NCBI RefSeq assembly: GCF_025399195.1
Contig: NW_026252094.1
Span: 372,001 to 436,000 of the forward strand
Length of the DNA stretch: 64,000 nt
Direction: 5' to 3'
Origin: Umbelopsis ramanniana AG
Taxonomy: Eukaryota; Mucoromycota; Umbelopsidomycetes; Umbelopsidales; Umbelopsidaceae
Shown: in pieces, positions 1 through 12,630 of the stretch
Layout of the letters: the number at the start of each line of letters is the position of its first letter
Numbering within the stretch: position 1 is the first letter of the stretch
Notes under the pieces: model-generated
Databases searched by the model: none
Told to the model about the DNA's origin: nothing
Seen by the model: the letters and a program-made list of their open reading frames with translations, nothing else
Position numbers and translations under genes: made by a program

Positions 1-3000
1 GAACCTAATAGGGAGATATCAACATCAGCGACACACATCAAGCGAAAATTTGCACACAAGTCATTCCTGACCTTAGAGAGGAAATAGGTGACAGGGGAAT
101 AGTAACCATTAGCGCGCTCTCGAACAAACAAGATACGCTCAGAAGAAAACACTTGAAGCGAGGTTAAGCACATGAAGCCAAGCAAAGCTTCAAAGAAGAA
201 AAACAAGCCCATTCTGTTTTGGAAGCCGGCAATGGTATTTTCGACCTTATAAAACAGACCACCGCATAGCACTAAACCAGGTGATTCGCATTGTTAGACT
301 CTATCATTCACCTGAAGTCCACTATAAAAATAAAAATAAAAAGGCACATCACTTACAAGCTATGACAACGGCAATTGTGTAGTGAGCGAACATAAGCATG
401 GGGTTGCGATACAGGTTCTTAAACGTTCGGTCAGCCAGAATACGGAATTGCGTAAACCAGTGAGGTCGCTCATGGGATGAGACCACCTTGATATTATTCG
501 GTGCGAGCGGCACGGCTGGATCTTCATCTTGAGTTGCTCTAAAACGCATTGTTAACATTTGTAGTCAACAGAATACAAATCATGTCAACACCTCTCACCT
601 CGACAAAGCTCTTTCAATATCATCCTGTACAGCTACGGCAACCACGCTCTTTTCATAAGCTTCAATCAATTGCGTCAAATGTGGGCTGACGACATTCTTG
701 TCGGTACCAGCAATGCTCGATGCAGGACTGCTTCCTTCTCCAGCCTCGACAATAACATCCGCATTGGCAGCAGCATTCAAGTTGTTGAGCAACCTTTCGT
801 TTCTCAGTCTTGTTTGTCGTGATCCTAATTCCGACGCCCACTCTGCATTGGGATTTTCCATGGTATCGCCAACCGATGTACTTTGGACAAGACCTGCTTG
901 CGGAGTATAAAGCGCAGCTTCTTGCTCTTCACGCAGCGATGATTGTCGTCTTGGCGTAGGTCGATTGGCAGCTTGAACAGAGGTGGAAATACCGGTAGCT
1001 TGATCACCGGTGAACTTGGTAGCATTGGTGGCATGCATGGTAAGATCAACCAAGTAATCGGCGATATTGAAACCAGGAGGACAATCATGGCCAACGCTCT
1101 TGAAGTAAGATTGAACACGTATCTGGGGACCAGAGAAAACAACATGACCCTTGGCAAGCAAGAGCAAGTGGTCGAACAAGGCGACAATATTTGAACGAGG
1201 CTGATGAATGGTGAAAATAACCGTTCGATTGTAATCTCTGGCAAGTGTGACCAATGACTCTACAACATTGTAGGCATTGTATGCGTCCAAACCACTGGTA
1301 GGTTCATCCAAGAAGAGAATGGAAGGAGAGGTGACAAGTTCGCAGGCGATGGCCACACGACGTCGCTCACCACCGCTAATGGATCTCGATCCAGAAGATC
1401 CTATTTTTGAGTCCTTGATACCATCTATACCAAGTTCTTGGAGAGTTTCCATGACACGGAACTTCTTGGCGGCAGTGCTCATTGTTCTTGGCAGTCGCAA
1501 AAGAGCCGAGTACAACACTGTCTCGTAGACCGTCAAAGTCGGGATCATTGTATCTTCTTGATCGACATAGCCAATGACTTTCTTGTACTGCGAATTGGGA
1601 ATGACATGTCCATTCACATAAATTTGTCCTCCAACCGTTCCGCTCTTGGTTCTTTTGGCCAGAATATCCAGAAGACTGGTCTTACCAGCTCCTGAAGCTC
1701 CCATGATGGCCATGACCTGACCAGGGTTAACAATACCAGTGACACCATTTAGAATCTTTTGCTTATTTACGCCATAGGTGATGTTTTCGAAAATGAGAGT
1801 AGCCGGGATATGTTCATGCATGAGCTTTCCGGCTTCATCGTCATCCAACTTGATGTACCCGCTTGAGCTATTTTTCTTGGCAAAGTACCAGACGCCTAGC
1901 CCGGTCAACAGGAGGAAAACAGCAACACCACTGAGTCCAATAATGAATGCAATCCAATTGGTAGGTCGTTCAGGTCTTTCGAATCCAGGCACGAAGGTAT
2001 AATGAAGACATTCTCCAGAAGAACATGACAAAAAGATGGAGTCATCACCGAACACAGCAGATATAAGGTCATCCATGGCAGGTTCTAGAGAAAAGACGCA
2101 TCAGTTAATGCGATAGCAAAGTTATAGGAGTATTAGATTATAACATACCTGAGAATGCACAGTCGCCATTAGTGCATTTGAAGGTAGCAGGACCTTGGAT
2201 TTCATCCTTCAGCAAATCGGTCAGATCTGTGTTGCATGGAAGAAGTAAAAAAAAGGGGATGTAACGTCAATATCGTACTCATGCAACAGGCAATTTTCCA
2301 CATTGCTGAAAGACACTCACCAATACTTCCATCTTTGCCGCACAACATTTCATCCGGCATGCATCGACAGTCTATTTTCTTGCACTCGTAATTAGTCATA
2401 TTGCGGTCGTAATCGTACTCTGGAAGTGACAACATTGGGAAGTGTAAGTAACCATGAAAGTAGAAATTGAGCCATGACAGTCAGTCAGACAGGATCGTCA
2501 CTGGCCATACCTTGGTCAAAGACACATTCGTCCAAGTGACAATAGAAAGATTCTACTTCATCTACCCAAACTGCGCAAAAAAAAAAATTTAGTTACTGAC
2601 CACTGCAACATAACTGTACTATATATCATTTAAAAATGGCTTACACTGGAAATCGCAATCATTATGATTTTTGTTGCAGGAAAACGTAACCTGAGGTAGC
2701 TGGCCTTTCAGTGTTTCTAATATCTTTCTGTCTGTGGAACACACCCATCGATTATCAGAAGCAAGCAAGCAAGTAAAGCACCGGTAAAACTTTACTTACT
2801 GGTTACATTGCACATTTGATGGTTCTCAAACACGGTCAAACCGCCTCTATAGCACGTTCCGTTACGACCGGTAGGTACGAGAGAATCGCAGACGTTATCG
2901 GTGGTACACACTGCGGCGCCAGATAAAGCAATTAGTAACAAAGGACACAGACACGATATGATGTAATGAAGAGAAAAAAATGTTGATGGCCTTACCATTA

Positions 3001-3616
3001 CAATTGATTCCTTCCCAACCTTCAGGACATTCACAGTGATCACCTCTTCTAGGGTCACGCTCCCTTCCATCGGATAAAGCACCACACACTAGCAAAAAGA
3101 TATCGGAGTCAAAAACCACGGTGTCGGGGAATGCAACGATAGCCATGACGCTATTTACTCACGAGGTTCTTTGCAGTCGTCTCCTCCAAATCCAGGGGGA
3201 CACTGTTGAATTCAAAGTGAGTGAGCTTCGTGCAATGGACGGTAATGGAGTCGGCATTCAGCTGAGTCCTTTCGGAACTTGCCCCTGCTTACCTTGCACT
3301 TTCCGTCGTACTCAGAACAGTTAGCGAAATGCTTGCACTCGAATGCTGGAAGCATGCAGTTGAAGCAAGGAGGACAGTCTTTATCACCGTTTCCCAAGTT
3401 CTCTAGGTACCATGGCGCAGGAGACTGCTTGGCACTTGGGTGGAATGGGTGTGGTAGGAGGTCAGTTTTATACATGGAGAAATCCAAATCGTCTATTCGG
3501 CTCTCCTGTCCTGCTGCTACAGCCACGAAGGCAGCAGCAAGAACTAGTTCGCCAACCAATAGTCGCATTTTGAAAGCGAGCAATAAGTTGAGGAAGTGCA
3601 AAACGTCCGATTTCAT
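1..3616 (-). CDS. ABCG-family transporter with EGF-like ectodomain (partial, 3' end off window)
   Basis: This is a half-size ABC transporter of the ABCG/White type with a long extracellular N-terminus, resembling yeast Adp1. Reading right to left, the N-terminus has a hydrophobic signal segment ([19 protein letters not shown]). A Cys-rich region follows over several small exons (about 3570-2200) with EGF-like loops such as [10 protein letters not shown] and [13 protein letters not shown] transmembrane helix lies near 1870-1940. The nucleotide-binding domain has Walker A GASGAGKT (about 1678-1701), signature ISGGERRR (1357-1380) and Walker B ILFLDEP (1301-1320). After a linker, the first exons of the membrane domain (about 558 to 1) run off the left edge. 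The in-frame ATGs at 3616 and 3568 are both possible; 3568 gives the more classical signal peptide. The substrate cannot be inferred. Confidence 0.88.
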
Positions 3617-5679
3617 ATCCAGGTTGCCAAGTGACTTGAAATCTAAATCAGGTGATCCGTCAAGTGAGCAATTGCGTCTGAGCTCAACGTTTGGTAATGG
3701 TTCCTGGATGGCTGCCTTTAAACTCCCTTTTGATTGGAGGAACTGCGTACTGCCTGAATAGCTTTGCTAGGCTCAGTCAATGAAAAATATGTCGCTGATA
3801 TTATCCTTCTACATGGTAATGCATGCTATATCTCGGGTACCTTAGAAACTTTGTCAAGCGATACATAAACACCGGTACAGCCGTTGCTCGTAAGGGACTC
3901 GGCCAGAAGTCGAACATATAGAAGGGCTATAAAATCGATAAATAGAGGATAAATAATTTCAGCTTTAGCGGTTCGCAGCTGCATTATAGAGCAAACGCTG
4001 CTTGGCTCGCTTGTATAGCAAGATTGATAAAGAAATAATTGTATTTTGCACGTATAGAGTTTACATGTCAACATTTTTCTACCCTCTACGAGGACTTTGA
4101 CTGTTGATAAAGAGCAGTGTATAAAAAATTCATGGTACAATTCATGGTACAATCAAGTAAGCTGCGATATGCACTGACTCAAAATTGATCGAGTTAAAGG
4201 GGAAGCACCCTTGCAAAAAGTTTTGGTCATTTCGGAGATTCAAGTCTATGTTGTCTACGAAAAAATCTTTTCATTATGGAGGGAGTTATATTGCTTTCAA
4301 AGAAGCTATAGCGAAATACATTTTGGATTATGGCATTGCTTCATTTTTCAGAATTTTTTTATTCATAGTCTGTAGTATATGATCGATTAGCGCCTATTTT
4401 ATCTATCTTAACGAGTTGAGATTCTTCTAAATGCATCAGCCACGCCGTTGAACGAGCATGGCCCGACGTAATTTGCTGTAAAGCCTACAGACCTTTCGTT
4501 ATATTTTCAAATTAAAGGAATCAAAACAGACCAGAAGTATATTTGTATCTTACCTTTATCCATCATTGAGAAGGTGAAATTCAGAGTTTGGAATTTTTAA
4601 AGTTTTACATTTCTCATTATTATAGTCATTTCATCAATAACCTCATAGTACCCTCAATCAATGAATTATTGAAGAGAATATGAACGACATAATTAATAAA
4701 ATATCCACAAAATCCTGCAATCATGGAAAACGATAATAGATGCAAACATGGAACTCGATCGATGCCTTACAGCAAATAAATTACCTATACAAGCATTTTT
4801 TGGGCGAGTGAGCTGTAACTGCGGCGGAGTATTTCGTAGACTTGAACCTTGAAATCTGCACTTTCTACTACCATCCAAATGTAAGACCGGCACAATATTT
4901 GAAAATTGCATACTGCTGCCATATCTCAATTCCTTGGTCAGTAGCTTGCCCTAGATGCATTCAAAATAGATTGTAACATCTTAGCAGGCCATCGCAGACT
5001 TCTGTTGGCTTGTTTTCGCGGCGCCACAGTCGGGGATCCTCAACAAAGGCTCCAGGCCAGACTGAAAGCATTGTGGAAACAATTCACTTATCATACACGC
5101 CATCGACTGAGAGCATACGTAATTTCCCGTATTTTCAAAGCTCGTTTCATGACCTTGCTCATGAAGTGCTACGCTGCCAACGTTCCAGTTAACCATAACC
5201 AAGATACAGGTAACACGTCGTTCTGCGTTGCAGACCGCAGGTACGAATCAAAGAGTGTGGTTGAATAGTATGGGTACTGAGAAACTGTACGTAAGGGGCT
5301 GGAACTGTCCTCGTGATCAGCCAGCCGAGGAAGGAAAGCATGGCGTTACTCTCAAGCCTTTTTGGAGATCCAAGTTTTTTACTGATATTTAAAACGTGTT
5401 AACCCTGAGCTGCGACTTGAGGCTGAGATATTGGACTTTCTCACAATGTTCATACTGAATACAGCCTTCGCCAAAGTCTACCGATGCTGGATGTGCGAAT
5501 GGGGTTAACGTATATAAAATTAGAACTATATTGACCAAACCATAAATGGGCTTTAGGGATTTTCGTATGACTTTACAGCCGGGGAAACATCATATCGTCT
5601 TCCAGCTTGTATTTATTTGTGACATTCACAAAGTTTGCAAATCGAGATCCCTAATTGCTAGCAAGTTTCTTGCCTGAAG
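3617..5679. other. Intergenic, no gene recognised
   Basis: These 2.06 kb are AT-rich and separate divergent genes. Small open frames near 5000-5270 lack start context, splice partners or recognisable motifs. A 13-bp unit (attcatggtacaa) is repeated in tandem near 4127-4152. The right end should hold the promoter of the gene starting at 5680. Confidence 0.5.
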
Positions 5680-7455
5680 ATGCAAAGACATTACGATGAT
5701 CATGACAGCTCTTCGGCGTTGCGGCTGTCTATCATGACTGGCACTTCCGATGGCAACGCCGGGGATCAAAACGACGAAGAAGTCGTAGAAAAAATTACTA
5801 AGGCTAGGAATATAGGAGACCTATTACCTATGATTGCCATCCTTCTGGTGCTGGTTCTTGCCACTGGCATTGTGATTGCCTTGCACTTTGCATCGACAAT
5901 GATTGGAAAAATACTTGAAGAAGCTGAGGGTCCTATAAAGCTACCATGGTGGAACACCCACCTAGCTATGGTGGTCTCCATTTGCATAAGTAGCTTACTG
6001 GGAGGGCTGGGACTGTATCTACGAATGAAGAAAACCGATGTGATCCTTTCCACCTTACTCAGGAAAGATGGCACACGTGGAGATGTGTTCCTGGATTTGA
6101 TGGATGGATGGTTCACGAGCGTTCGGGCGCTGCTCACCTTTGACAGCCCATTTGGTGCCAGTCTGTTTATCTTTGCTGTCATTTTACTCCAATTCACTCC
6201 TGCCTTTTCTGGGTTATGCGTCTCCACCACCGAAGCCATGTGGCAAAGAGCCGCCAACTTGGTCGTCACAGACCTCACACCCATCACTATGGGGGCCATT
6301 GGACAGTTACAGTTCTCTACAGCTGTAAGCAACCTAGAACGAGTGTTCTTCAGGAGACAAATCTTTCCAACCAATTTTATTAGCCCTGCTAATGATATCG
6401 CATCTGCCAATAACTTCGATAATGCCTCTCTTACCGCTTTTAAAGTGACCCCTATCTGCCAATTGGTACAAACCAATTTTGTCACGAATGTTTACTATGT
6501 CAATCTCAACTACGTAGATTTGAATGTTCTTTCTCTGAAAGGAAACATGGTGACAGCTGGCATGCAGGCAGGGCAAATTAATAATGGGGTTATCACCGGA
6601 GCCAATCTTTATTGGCGGCAGTATTTTCTCAAGAAGGCATACAACTATGGAACGTACCCGAATGGAAGTATGGATTTTGTGGACCAAGTGGTAGTGCTTG
6701 TAAATAATACCATTCCAGAAAATTCGCAATCTAATTTTACTCAAATACGAGCATGGACTTGCCGTGTCAATATCGAAAGTTTTGTGGTGGCCATCGACAA
6801 TACGACTAGGCAAAGCGGAGGAGTGTATATAACCGAACCAAGCATTATACAACGGGGCCCAAATCCGTCCAGAGCAATATACCCTGTTAATGGTCAAGGC
6901 TTGATAAATGGAAATGTAACTGCCGGGCAATTTTTGGGATTAGCTCCCTTTTTGAGCGGCGGTATAGCCATCACCAGGGCCTTAGGGTATCAAGGCTACC
7001 TTAGACACTTTGATACCAATGGAGTCGGAACCAATCTTACGGCCCACGATTTATCTTTGCATCTAGGTGATATCGCTTTGACGTTACAATTACTGTCTAT
7101 CACTGGTGAAAGAGCCAATACGACTGCCTTCAGAAATGGAACCACCGCCTATACCACCATCAACATCGAAGGAGCGGCAAGTTTGCTATCTGTTGCCTGG
7201 GGGTTGTGTCTTCTTCTGTTAGCTGGTATGTGGTCATCACAAAGACTCCGGTGGTCAGCCTCGGGATCATCGGTTGCTGTACTCTCCATGGCAGCTACAA
7301 AATCCTTTTCCGAAGCGGTACAACCGTATAGTTTCGGAGACTGGTCAGGCATGAGACAAAATATAGGCCATTCCAGATGGCGGCTGGGGAAAATATACTC
7401 TTCAGATGGCAAAGGGCAGCAATATGGATTCACCAATTCACCTTTCTCAGATTGA
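5680..7455 (+). CDS. Hypothetical multi-pass membrane glycoprotein, 591 aa
   Basis: This is an intronless gene from ATG 5680 to a stop at 7455, and I do not recognise the family. The N-terminal 45 residues are polar. Hydrophobic helices follow at about 49-70 (PMIAILLVLVLATGIVIAL), 90-112 and 150-175, and one more near the C-terminus at about 505-525. Between them lies a roughly 330-residue loop rich in Asn, Thr and Ser with many N-glycosylation sequons (NNT, NGS, NFT, NVT, NTT, NGT), which suggests an extracellular or lumenal domain. A short polar tail of about 65 residues follows the last helix. The layout suggests a plasma-membrane or secretory-pathway protein. Lack of introns contrasts with most neighbours. 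Confidence 0.75.
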   Translation: MQRHYDDHDSSSALRLSIMTGTSDGNAGDQNDEEVVEKITKARNIGDLLPMIAILLVLVLATGIVIALHFASTMIGKILEEAEGPIKLPWWNTHLAMVVSICISSLLGGLGLYLRMKKTDVILSTLLRKDGTRGDVFLDLMDGWFTSVRALLTFDSPFGASLFIFAVILLQFTPAFSGLCVSTTEAMWQRAANLVVTDLTPITMGAIGQLQFSTAVSNLERVFFRRQIFPTNFISPANDIASANNFDNASLTAFKVTPICQLVQTNFVTNVYYVNLNYVDLNVLSLKGNMVTAGMQAGQINNGVITGANLYWRQYFLKKAYNYGTYPNGSMDFVDQVVVLVNNTIPENSQSNFTQIRAWTCRVNIESFVVAIDNTTRQSGGVYITEPSIIQRGPNPSRAIYPVNGQGLINGNVTAGQFLGLAPFLSGGIAITRALGYQGYLRHFDTNGVGTNLTAHDLSLHLGDIALTLQLLSITGERANTTAFRNGTTAYTTINIEGAASLLSVAWGLCLLLLAGMWSSQRLRWSASGSSVAVLSMAATKSFSEAVQPYSFGDWSGMRQNIGHSRWRLGKIYSSDGKGQQYGFTNSPFSD

Positions 7456-7662
7456 AACATACGGGCATTTGCGGGCTTGTGGCGTTGTGCAAGGTGCCTT
7501 TATTCATGGTTTATACCCTTATCGTAATTATTTTATACCTATCCGCTTTTTTTATAGATAAAGAATATTTCGTCTTCCGACACATTTTATCAGCTGTATA
7601 AAGGCAGCCGCCGCTAAACCTGTCAATGCTTTTTTGAATTGTCTGCACTTTCTTACTTCATC

Positions 7663-9213
7663 ATGCCTAGCCCATCTTCAACACAAGAGTTCATGGTCTT
7701 CCATGGTACTGTTATACACTCATTATCTCCAAGCGACCTCGAAATCAATGAAAATGCTGTGGTAGTAGTCAATGTCGCCACCGGCAAGATTGTGCTTATG
7801 GAGCGCAAGGTCGACAAGCTGAATGAATTTTTGTCTGGACTCAGTCTGCTGGAGAACAAGCAATATAATGTAAGTAAACCCAAATTGTAAATCAATGAAT
7901 GGTATGTCGGTCGGATCGGTCACTCATGAAACATGCTTGCATTTGAAACCCACAGGTCAACGTTTTGAAAAAAGATCAATTCATTCTTCCTGGCTTTATT
8001 GATACTCATGCGGTAAGTTGATGGTTTGTGGATCTGCCGCCACCACCCACCTGTAAGCTTTTTTGACTGACTTCCTGGCTTATCTATCCTACCTCAGCAT
8101 GCTCCGCAATTTTCATATGCAGCTACCGGAATGGACCTACCTCTGCTCGACTGGCTCGACACGTACACATTCCCTAAAGAGGCTGAGTATGCAGAATCCG
8201 AACATGCTCAAAACGTATATAGCAAGGTTGTGGATAGGTTTTTGAGCTGTGGTACTACGACCTGCAGCTGGTTTGCCACCATTCACTTGGAAGCTAGCAA
8301 GATCTTGACGGATGTCATTGAAGAAAAGGGTCAGCGTGCTTACATCGGAAAGGTGAACATGGACCAAAACTCGCCAGACTACTACATCGAAAAGACAGAA
8401 TCAAGTGTCAGCGACACAAGAACCTTCATTGAATATGTTCAGGCCAAAAACAACGAGCTTTTGACTCCCATTATCACACCTCGCTTTGCAATCTCTTGCA
8501 CGTCCCCCCTCCTCAAAGCCTTAGGAGACCTGGCCAAGGAGTATCAAGTTCCGATTCAATCTCATTTGTGTGAAAATGTAGCTGAGATCGAATTTACTCA
8601 ATCATTATTCCCCAACTCTGTTAATTATACGGCGGTTTACGACGACCATGGTCTTCTCAACGATAAGACGATCATGGCTCATTGCGTTCATATGACAGAG
8701 GATGAACTCAAGCTTATCAAGGAGCGCGAGGCCGGCGTATCACATTGTCCAAACTCTAACTTCAATCTGCAAAGTGGCGTTGCTGATATCCGACACTATT
8801 TGGACCTGGATATCAAGTGCAGTCTTGGAACCGATGTTGCAGGTGGATTTGCAACCTCCATTTTGGACGCTATGCGGTCCGCTTTTACTGCCTCCAACAC
8901 CATTGGTATCTTGAAATCTCAATACGGAAATCGTTCTCCCAAGCCATACAAAGCACTGGATGCTAAAGAATTGATCTATCTTGCAACACTGGGTGGTGCA
9001 AAGGTCGTTGGTATGGAGGACAAGATTGGTAACTTCAAGGTTGGAAAGGATTTCGATGCTCTTGTTGTTGATGCTTCTGATAATGGTCCTGTCCGCCTGT
9101 TCCGACACGATGGTGCCTGGGAAACTCTTCAGAAGTTCTTGTTTACTGGCGATGAAAGATGTCTCAGTCACGTGTATGTCAGGGGCAGACGAGTAGCTGG
9201 TTGGAAGCAGTAA
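7663..9213 (+). CDS. GUD1: Guanine deaminase
   Basis: A guanine deaminase of the amidohydrolase superfamily, converting guanine to xanthine and ammonia in purine salvage in the cytosol. Three exons (7663-7869, 7956-8012, 8098-9213) give 459 residues, the usual family length. The first metal-binding motif spans the second intron: PGFIDTHAHAPQF, with H87 and H89. Later ligands are visible in SHLCEN and MAHCVHM, and the catalytic or metal Asp in LGTDVAGG. The start is the ATG at 7663; an upstream in-frame TTG is not used. Polyadenylation-like aataaa follows at about 9240. Confidence 0.93.
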
Positions 9214-9816
9214 TATTATCTATTGATTATTTGGGAAGAAAATAAACATTAATTTTTATAACCCATTTGTAAGAAATAATGCAGGATAGGATATACATTT
9301 TATAGATTCTGCAGCATTAGCTTTGATAGAGCAATTAGAGTTTAGAGCCTCGTTATACGAGAGCCATTTTACTGAACATGCCAATATTGAACGCCTCAAC
9401 AGATGCAAATAGCTTGTTGATGTGTTACTCCAGATCGAAGGAACCATGGATAGTAGATGATACTCGCTTTCCTATCAACTTTATATAGTTGCCGTGGTTC
9501 GGGACCCTGCCACTTTTAGCCCAATTATCTTGACTTTACAACAACAGCACCAGCCACACGGACCTGATGTGCATCCAAGACACATTTCGCTATCATTAAA
9601 ATACCTATTTCACACGAGTACGGTCCAAAAAGACGCTTCCAGTAAATAATAGACGATTGTGAGATTTTTGCGGACTTCACGCATCACTCGAATCATAGTG
9701 GGCAGTAAAAGGAGACTGTTTGATCGTCATGCTCTCGAGTCATTCAAACTGCGCATGTTTGGTCAACTCGGTAAAAAATTCGAATCCTCACCTATCCATA
9801 TTTCTGTGATTGCTAC
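9214..9816 (+). other. Intergenic and probable 5' leader of the hydrolase gene
   Basis: 603 bp between two co-oriented genes, with an AT-rich 3' end for the deaminase and a probable leader upstream of 9817. A short open frame at about 9659-9816 is out of frame with the hydrolase; no further gene is supported. Confidence 0.4.
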
Positions 9817-11856
9817 ATGGTTGCCATCATTGCTGCTCTGGCAGCCACTCTGTACATCACTGGGACAATCGTCTGGTCTCTAGCATTCTTTTCGACATTT
9901 GATGACCGGTTCATACAATCTGTACCACGATACAAACTGGTGACCGAACCAGTTACGTCTGCGTTTGCAGAGAATCCACTTCATGTCATGGCTATTAAGT
10001 TCGTATTCATGGTCATGACCAAAGCCTTTGGTGGATTTCGTAAGTAAACTCGGACTAGGAACTGCAATCTTGGGATCCCACCGTGAGCGCTTGAATTAAC
10101 GCTGTTGGTTGGTTAGGTTACAGCTTGGCACATTTAGCATATTACATCGATATCTTAAACACTATTGCAGCATTTGCTGTCTTATGGGAGCAGATTCAAT
10201 CCAAACCCTATTACGAGAAAGAACTCGCTACTAGGTTTGCCAATGATAATACTGGCATTCCTGACATCACGAGGTAAATATACGTCTTTTCAGCTGCACG
10301 CATGGACCTCGCTAAATGTTCCATCTAACGTATTGTGAACCTACATCAGTTTGCGCCAGATTAAAAGACTCATTCACCCTGTGCTGAAAAACGACGGTAT
10401 CATCATTCACCCCCACAGTATGTGTTTTTTTCTTGGGCCTTCCTCAACAAATGTCTCTCACTTGTCAACGGAATAGATGTTAAACAAAATTTTGTCTCCA
10501 TTGTAGTAACCTACGCTACGCGAGAGGAAGCGTTGGATGCCATCAAGCAAACAAATGATTATAATCAACCTCGAAAGATGATGCTCGATGTTTATACTGC
10601 TGTTGAGAAACCTCCTGGTCTTCGTCCTGTCTTGGTAAGGGCCCCTTTTACATTGTGTTCTTCTTGTCCCACGTTTAACATTATCTTTCCCGATACCGTT
10701 AGATCCACATTCATGGCGGCGCATGGAGAATGGGGTCCAAAAACCATCTATACCCGTACGAAAACGATCTTATTACCGAAGAAAAATGGGTAAGTCTGAT
10801 AGCTAGTTACCACGTTGCAACGGATAGGAAATTACGCGGTTGACCGATTATTTTTTGACTATCTTGCGTTTGTTTGCCGTAGATTGTTGTCAACATTGCG
10901 TATCGTTTGGCACCCATTAATGCATACCCCACACACCTCAAAGACGTTAAGCGCGCCATACGCTGGGTCAAACAGTGCATCAATAACTTTGGCGGAGACC
11001 CGAATTTCATCGTTCTTGCTGGTAAATTTGGCTAAAGCCGTAAGGAAATACGATTTTGTAGAACAGTGAGACTCATTCAGAAGTTTTTGAACAGGCGATT
11101 CGGCTGGCGGACATTTGGCCATGATGGCAGCGATGACTGCTAATCAAAGTCAATACCAAGAGGGCTTTGAGGATGTTGATACTTCGGTTCGAGGCGTGGT
11201 ATCGTTCAATGGAGCCTTGCGTATTCACCATGACATGTTCTTTGCTAAAAAAGTGGCCATGATGAAGGAGCCGATAAACCGGGCATTCTTGCTGGACCAC
11301 TCGCCTGTGACCTATTGTGAAAAGGCGTATCAGCAAGGGAACCTAGTCCCAAGCCTCATTATGATGTACGTATGCAGTATAGTGCGCTACTATTCAAATT
11401 CAGGTTGTGTAGCATGCATGTACTAAATCAAAATTATTTATCTCCATGTGGCCAGAGGACAACGTGATGCCCTTGTCAACCCAGACGGCGGTAGAGAATT
11501 TGCCCAGCAGTATCGACGAGGTAAGAGGATGCAAAGGGAAATGTGGTTTCCACCTTTTTCAGAACGGGAGAATGTACACCTTTTAGTCAAAGAGACACTG
11601 ATTTCTCCATTCTATTTTCCAATTTCTCCTTTAAGCGAGTGGAAAGGAAAATGAACCCACGGCTGCGTGCTCTCTAGTTGAGATTCCGGTAAGACAGCGC
11701 CACTGTTTACACAAAAGACGGTTGCAAAAAAAATGACTGACTTGAATTCTTCAGGGTGGTCATCATGTATTCTACGCAGGGTGGAGTCCTCGTACACTTT
11801 TTGCCAACAGCATCGTTCTATCGTGGTGTCGGGACCTCCATAACAAGAATAAGTAA
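9817..11856 (+). CDS. Alpha/beta-hydrolase (HSL/Abhydrolase_3-type esterase), membrane-anchored
   Basis: Ten short exons splice in frame to about 440 residues (9817-10039, 10117-10273, 10350-10417, 10477-10634, 10703-10789, 10883-11021, 11095-11365, 11456-11520, 11636-11688, 11755-11856). An N-terminal signal-anchor (VAIIAALAATLYITGTIVWS) precedes the catalytic domain. The oxyanion-hole motif HGGAW lies at about 206-210, the nucleophile elbow GDSAGG at 278-283 (Ser280), the acid in QRDALV (Asp372) and the catalytic His in GGHH (about 410). All elements of a working triad are therefore present. Related proteins are steryl or arylacetamide deacetylases and carboxylesterases; the substrate is unknown. 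Exon 4 has a second in-frame acceptor 30 nt downstream (start 10507). Confidence 0.85.
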
Positions 11857-12552
11857 AGTGACTCCGGAGTCAGCTGCTGCTCCACTTTTCTACCAGAATG
11901 TCTCTGACGGAGTAATAATAAACCGTAACCACTCAGAAGGTTCATTATCAGCAGCGATTCTTGAAAAAGCATCACTTTTGCAACTCGTGTCGTGTTATAG
12001 TTTTGGTTTGTGTATTGGGATGTTTCGCTTTCAGATGCAAAAGGGGAAAAGTACTGGAGGTCTTGTAGCAATTTGTTACCGCCACATGTAGTGCGTTATA
12101 TTTTGTTGTTCCAAGGATGGCAGGAGAACTCGGAAGTTTTCTCCTCAAAAGAACGCAACATGTTCAAATGGAGAAAAGGAAATCATTTTAATTCCACGAT
12201 TGAAAGGCCCTCAATCTCTCGACTCATGTGACACCAAGGCACACCATACTCAAAGTCATTCAGTGCTTTCTATATTGTTTCCTACATTGACTCTTGCTTT
12301 CCATACTTCTTTGTCGTCAGTCTCATGCTGAGAGATATGGAAGTACCAAACTGTAGGATATTTATGAGGAAAACCAAAACCCGCCCTCTTGGATGTGAGA
12401 ACTCAGGCACTTTCAACAATCTCCGCCTTGGGGAATAGAGCTCCCGGACTGGTTCAACCTAATGGAGATAGAAGCTCAGATTTTCCCCACACGTACCGCT
12501 TTCCTTTCTAGATCCTGGAGAGAACTCTAATCCTGACTAAATCCTCACCAGA

Positions 12553-12558
12553 CACGTG
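12553..12558. promoter_or_regulatory. CACGTG E-box upstream of sugar transporter
   Basis: A perfect CACGTG followed by GGG lies 73 bp before the ATG and just upstream of the TATA element. The overlapping GTGGGG also fits the SYGGRG core used by Mig1/CreA-type repressors, which would suit a sugar transporter. Placement is observed; function is inference. Confidence 0.35.
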
Positions 12559-12571
12559 GGGACTCAGCGAC

Positions 12572-12579
12572 TATATATT
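12572..12579 (+). promoter_or_regulatory. TATA box of sugar transporter
   Basis: TATATATT about 52-59 bp before ATG 12631, the expected distance for a short leader. Confidence 0.5.
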
Positions 12580-12630
12580 GAAGTACAAAATCAGCCTACC
12601 CCAGACTTGATTATCCAGCTATCTATTATC

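Larger units (their letters stand above)
11857..12630 (+). other. Intergenic, promoter side of sugar transporter
   Basis: 774 bp. The left part is the 3' region of the hydrolase gene. The right part has a CACGTG box and a TATA element listed separately. No gene seen. Confidence 0.45.

Noticed and set aside
4430-4930. Possible decayed inverted repeat (atttgctgtaa motifs in opposite orientation)
   Set aside because: Matches are short and not collinear; no target-site duplication or transposase remnant was found.
5766-6485. 239-codon open frame on the minus strand
   Set aside because: Antisense to the 591-residue membrane protein; its start is not supported and no motif is visible.
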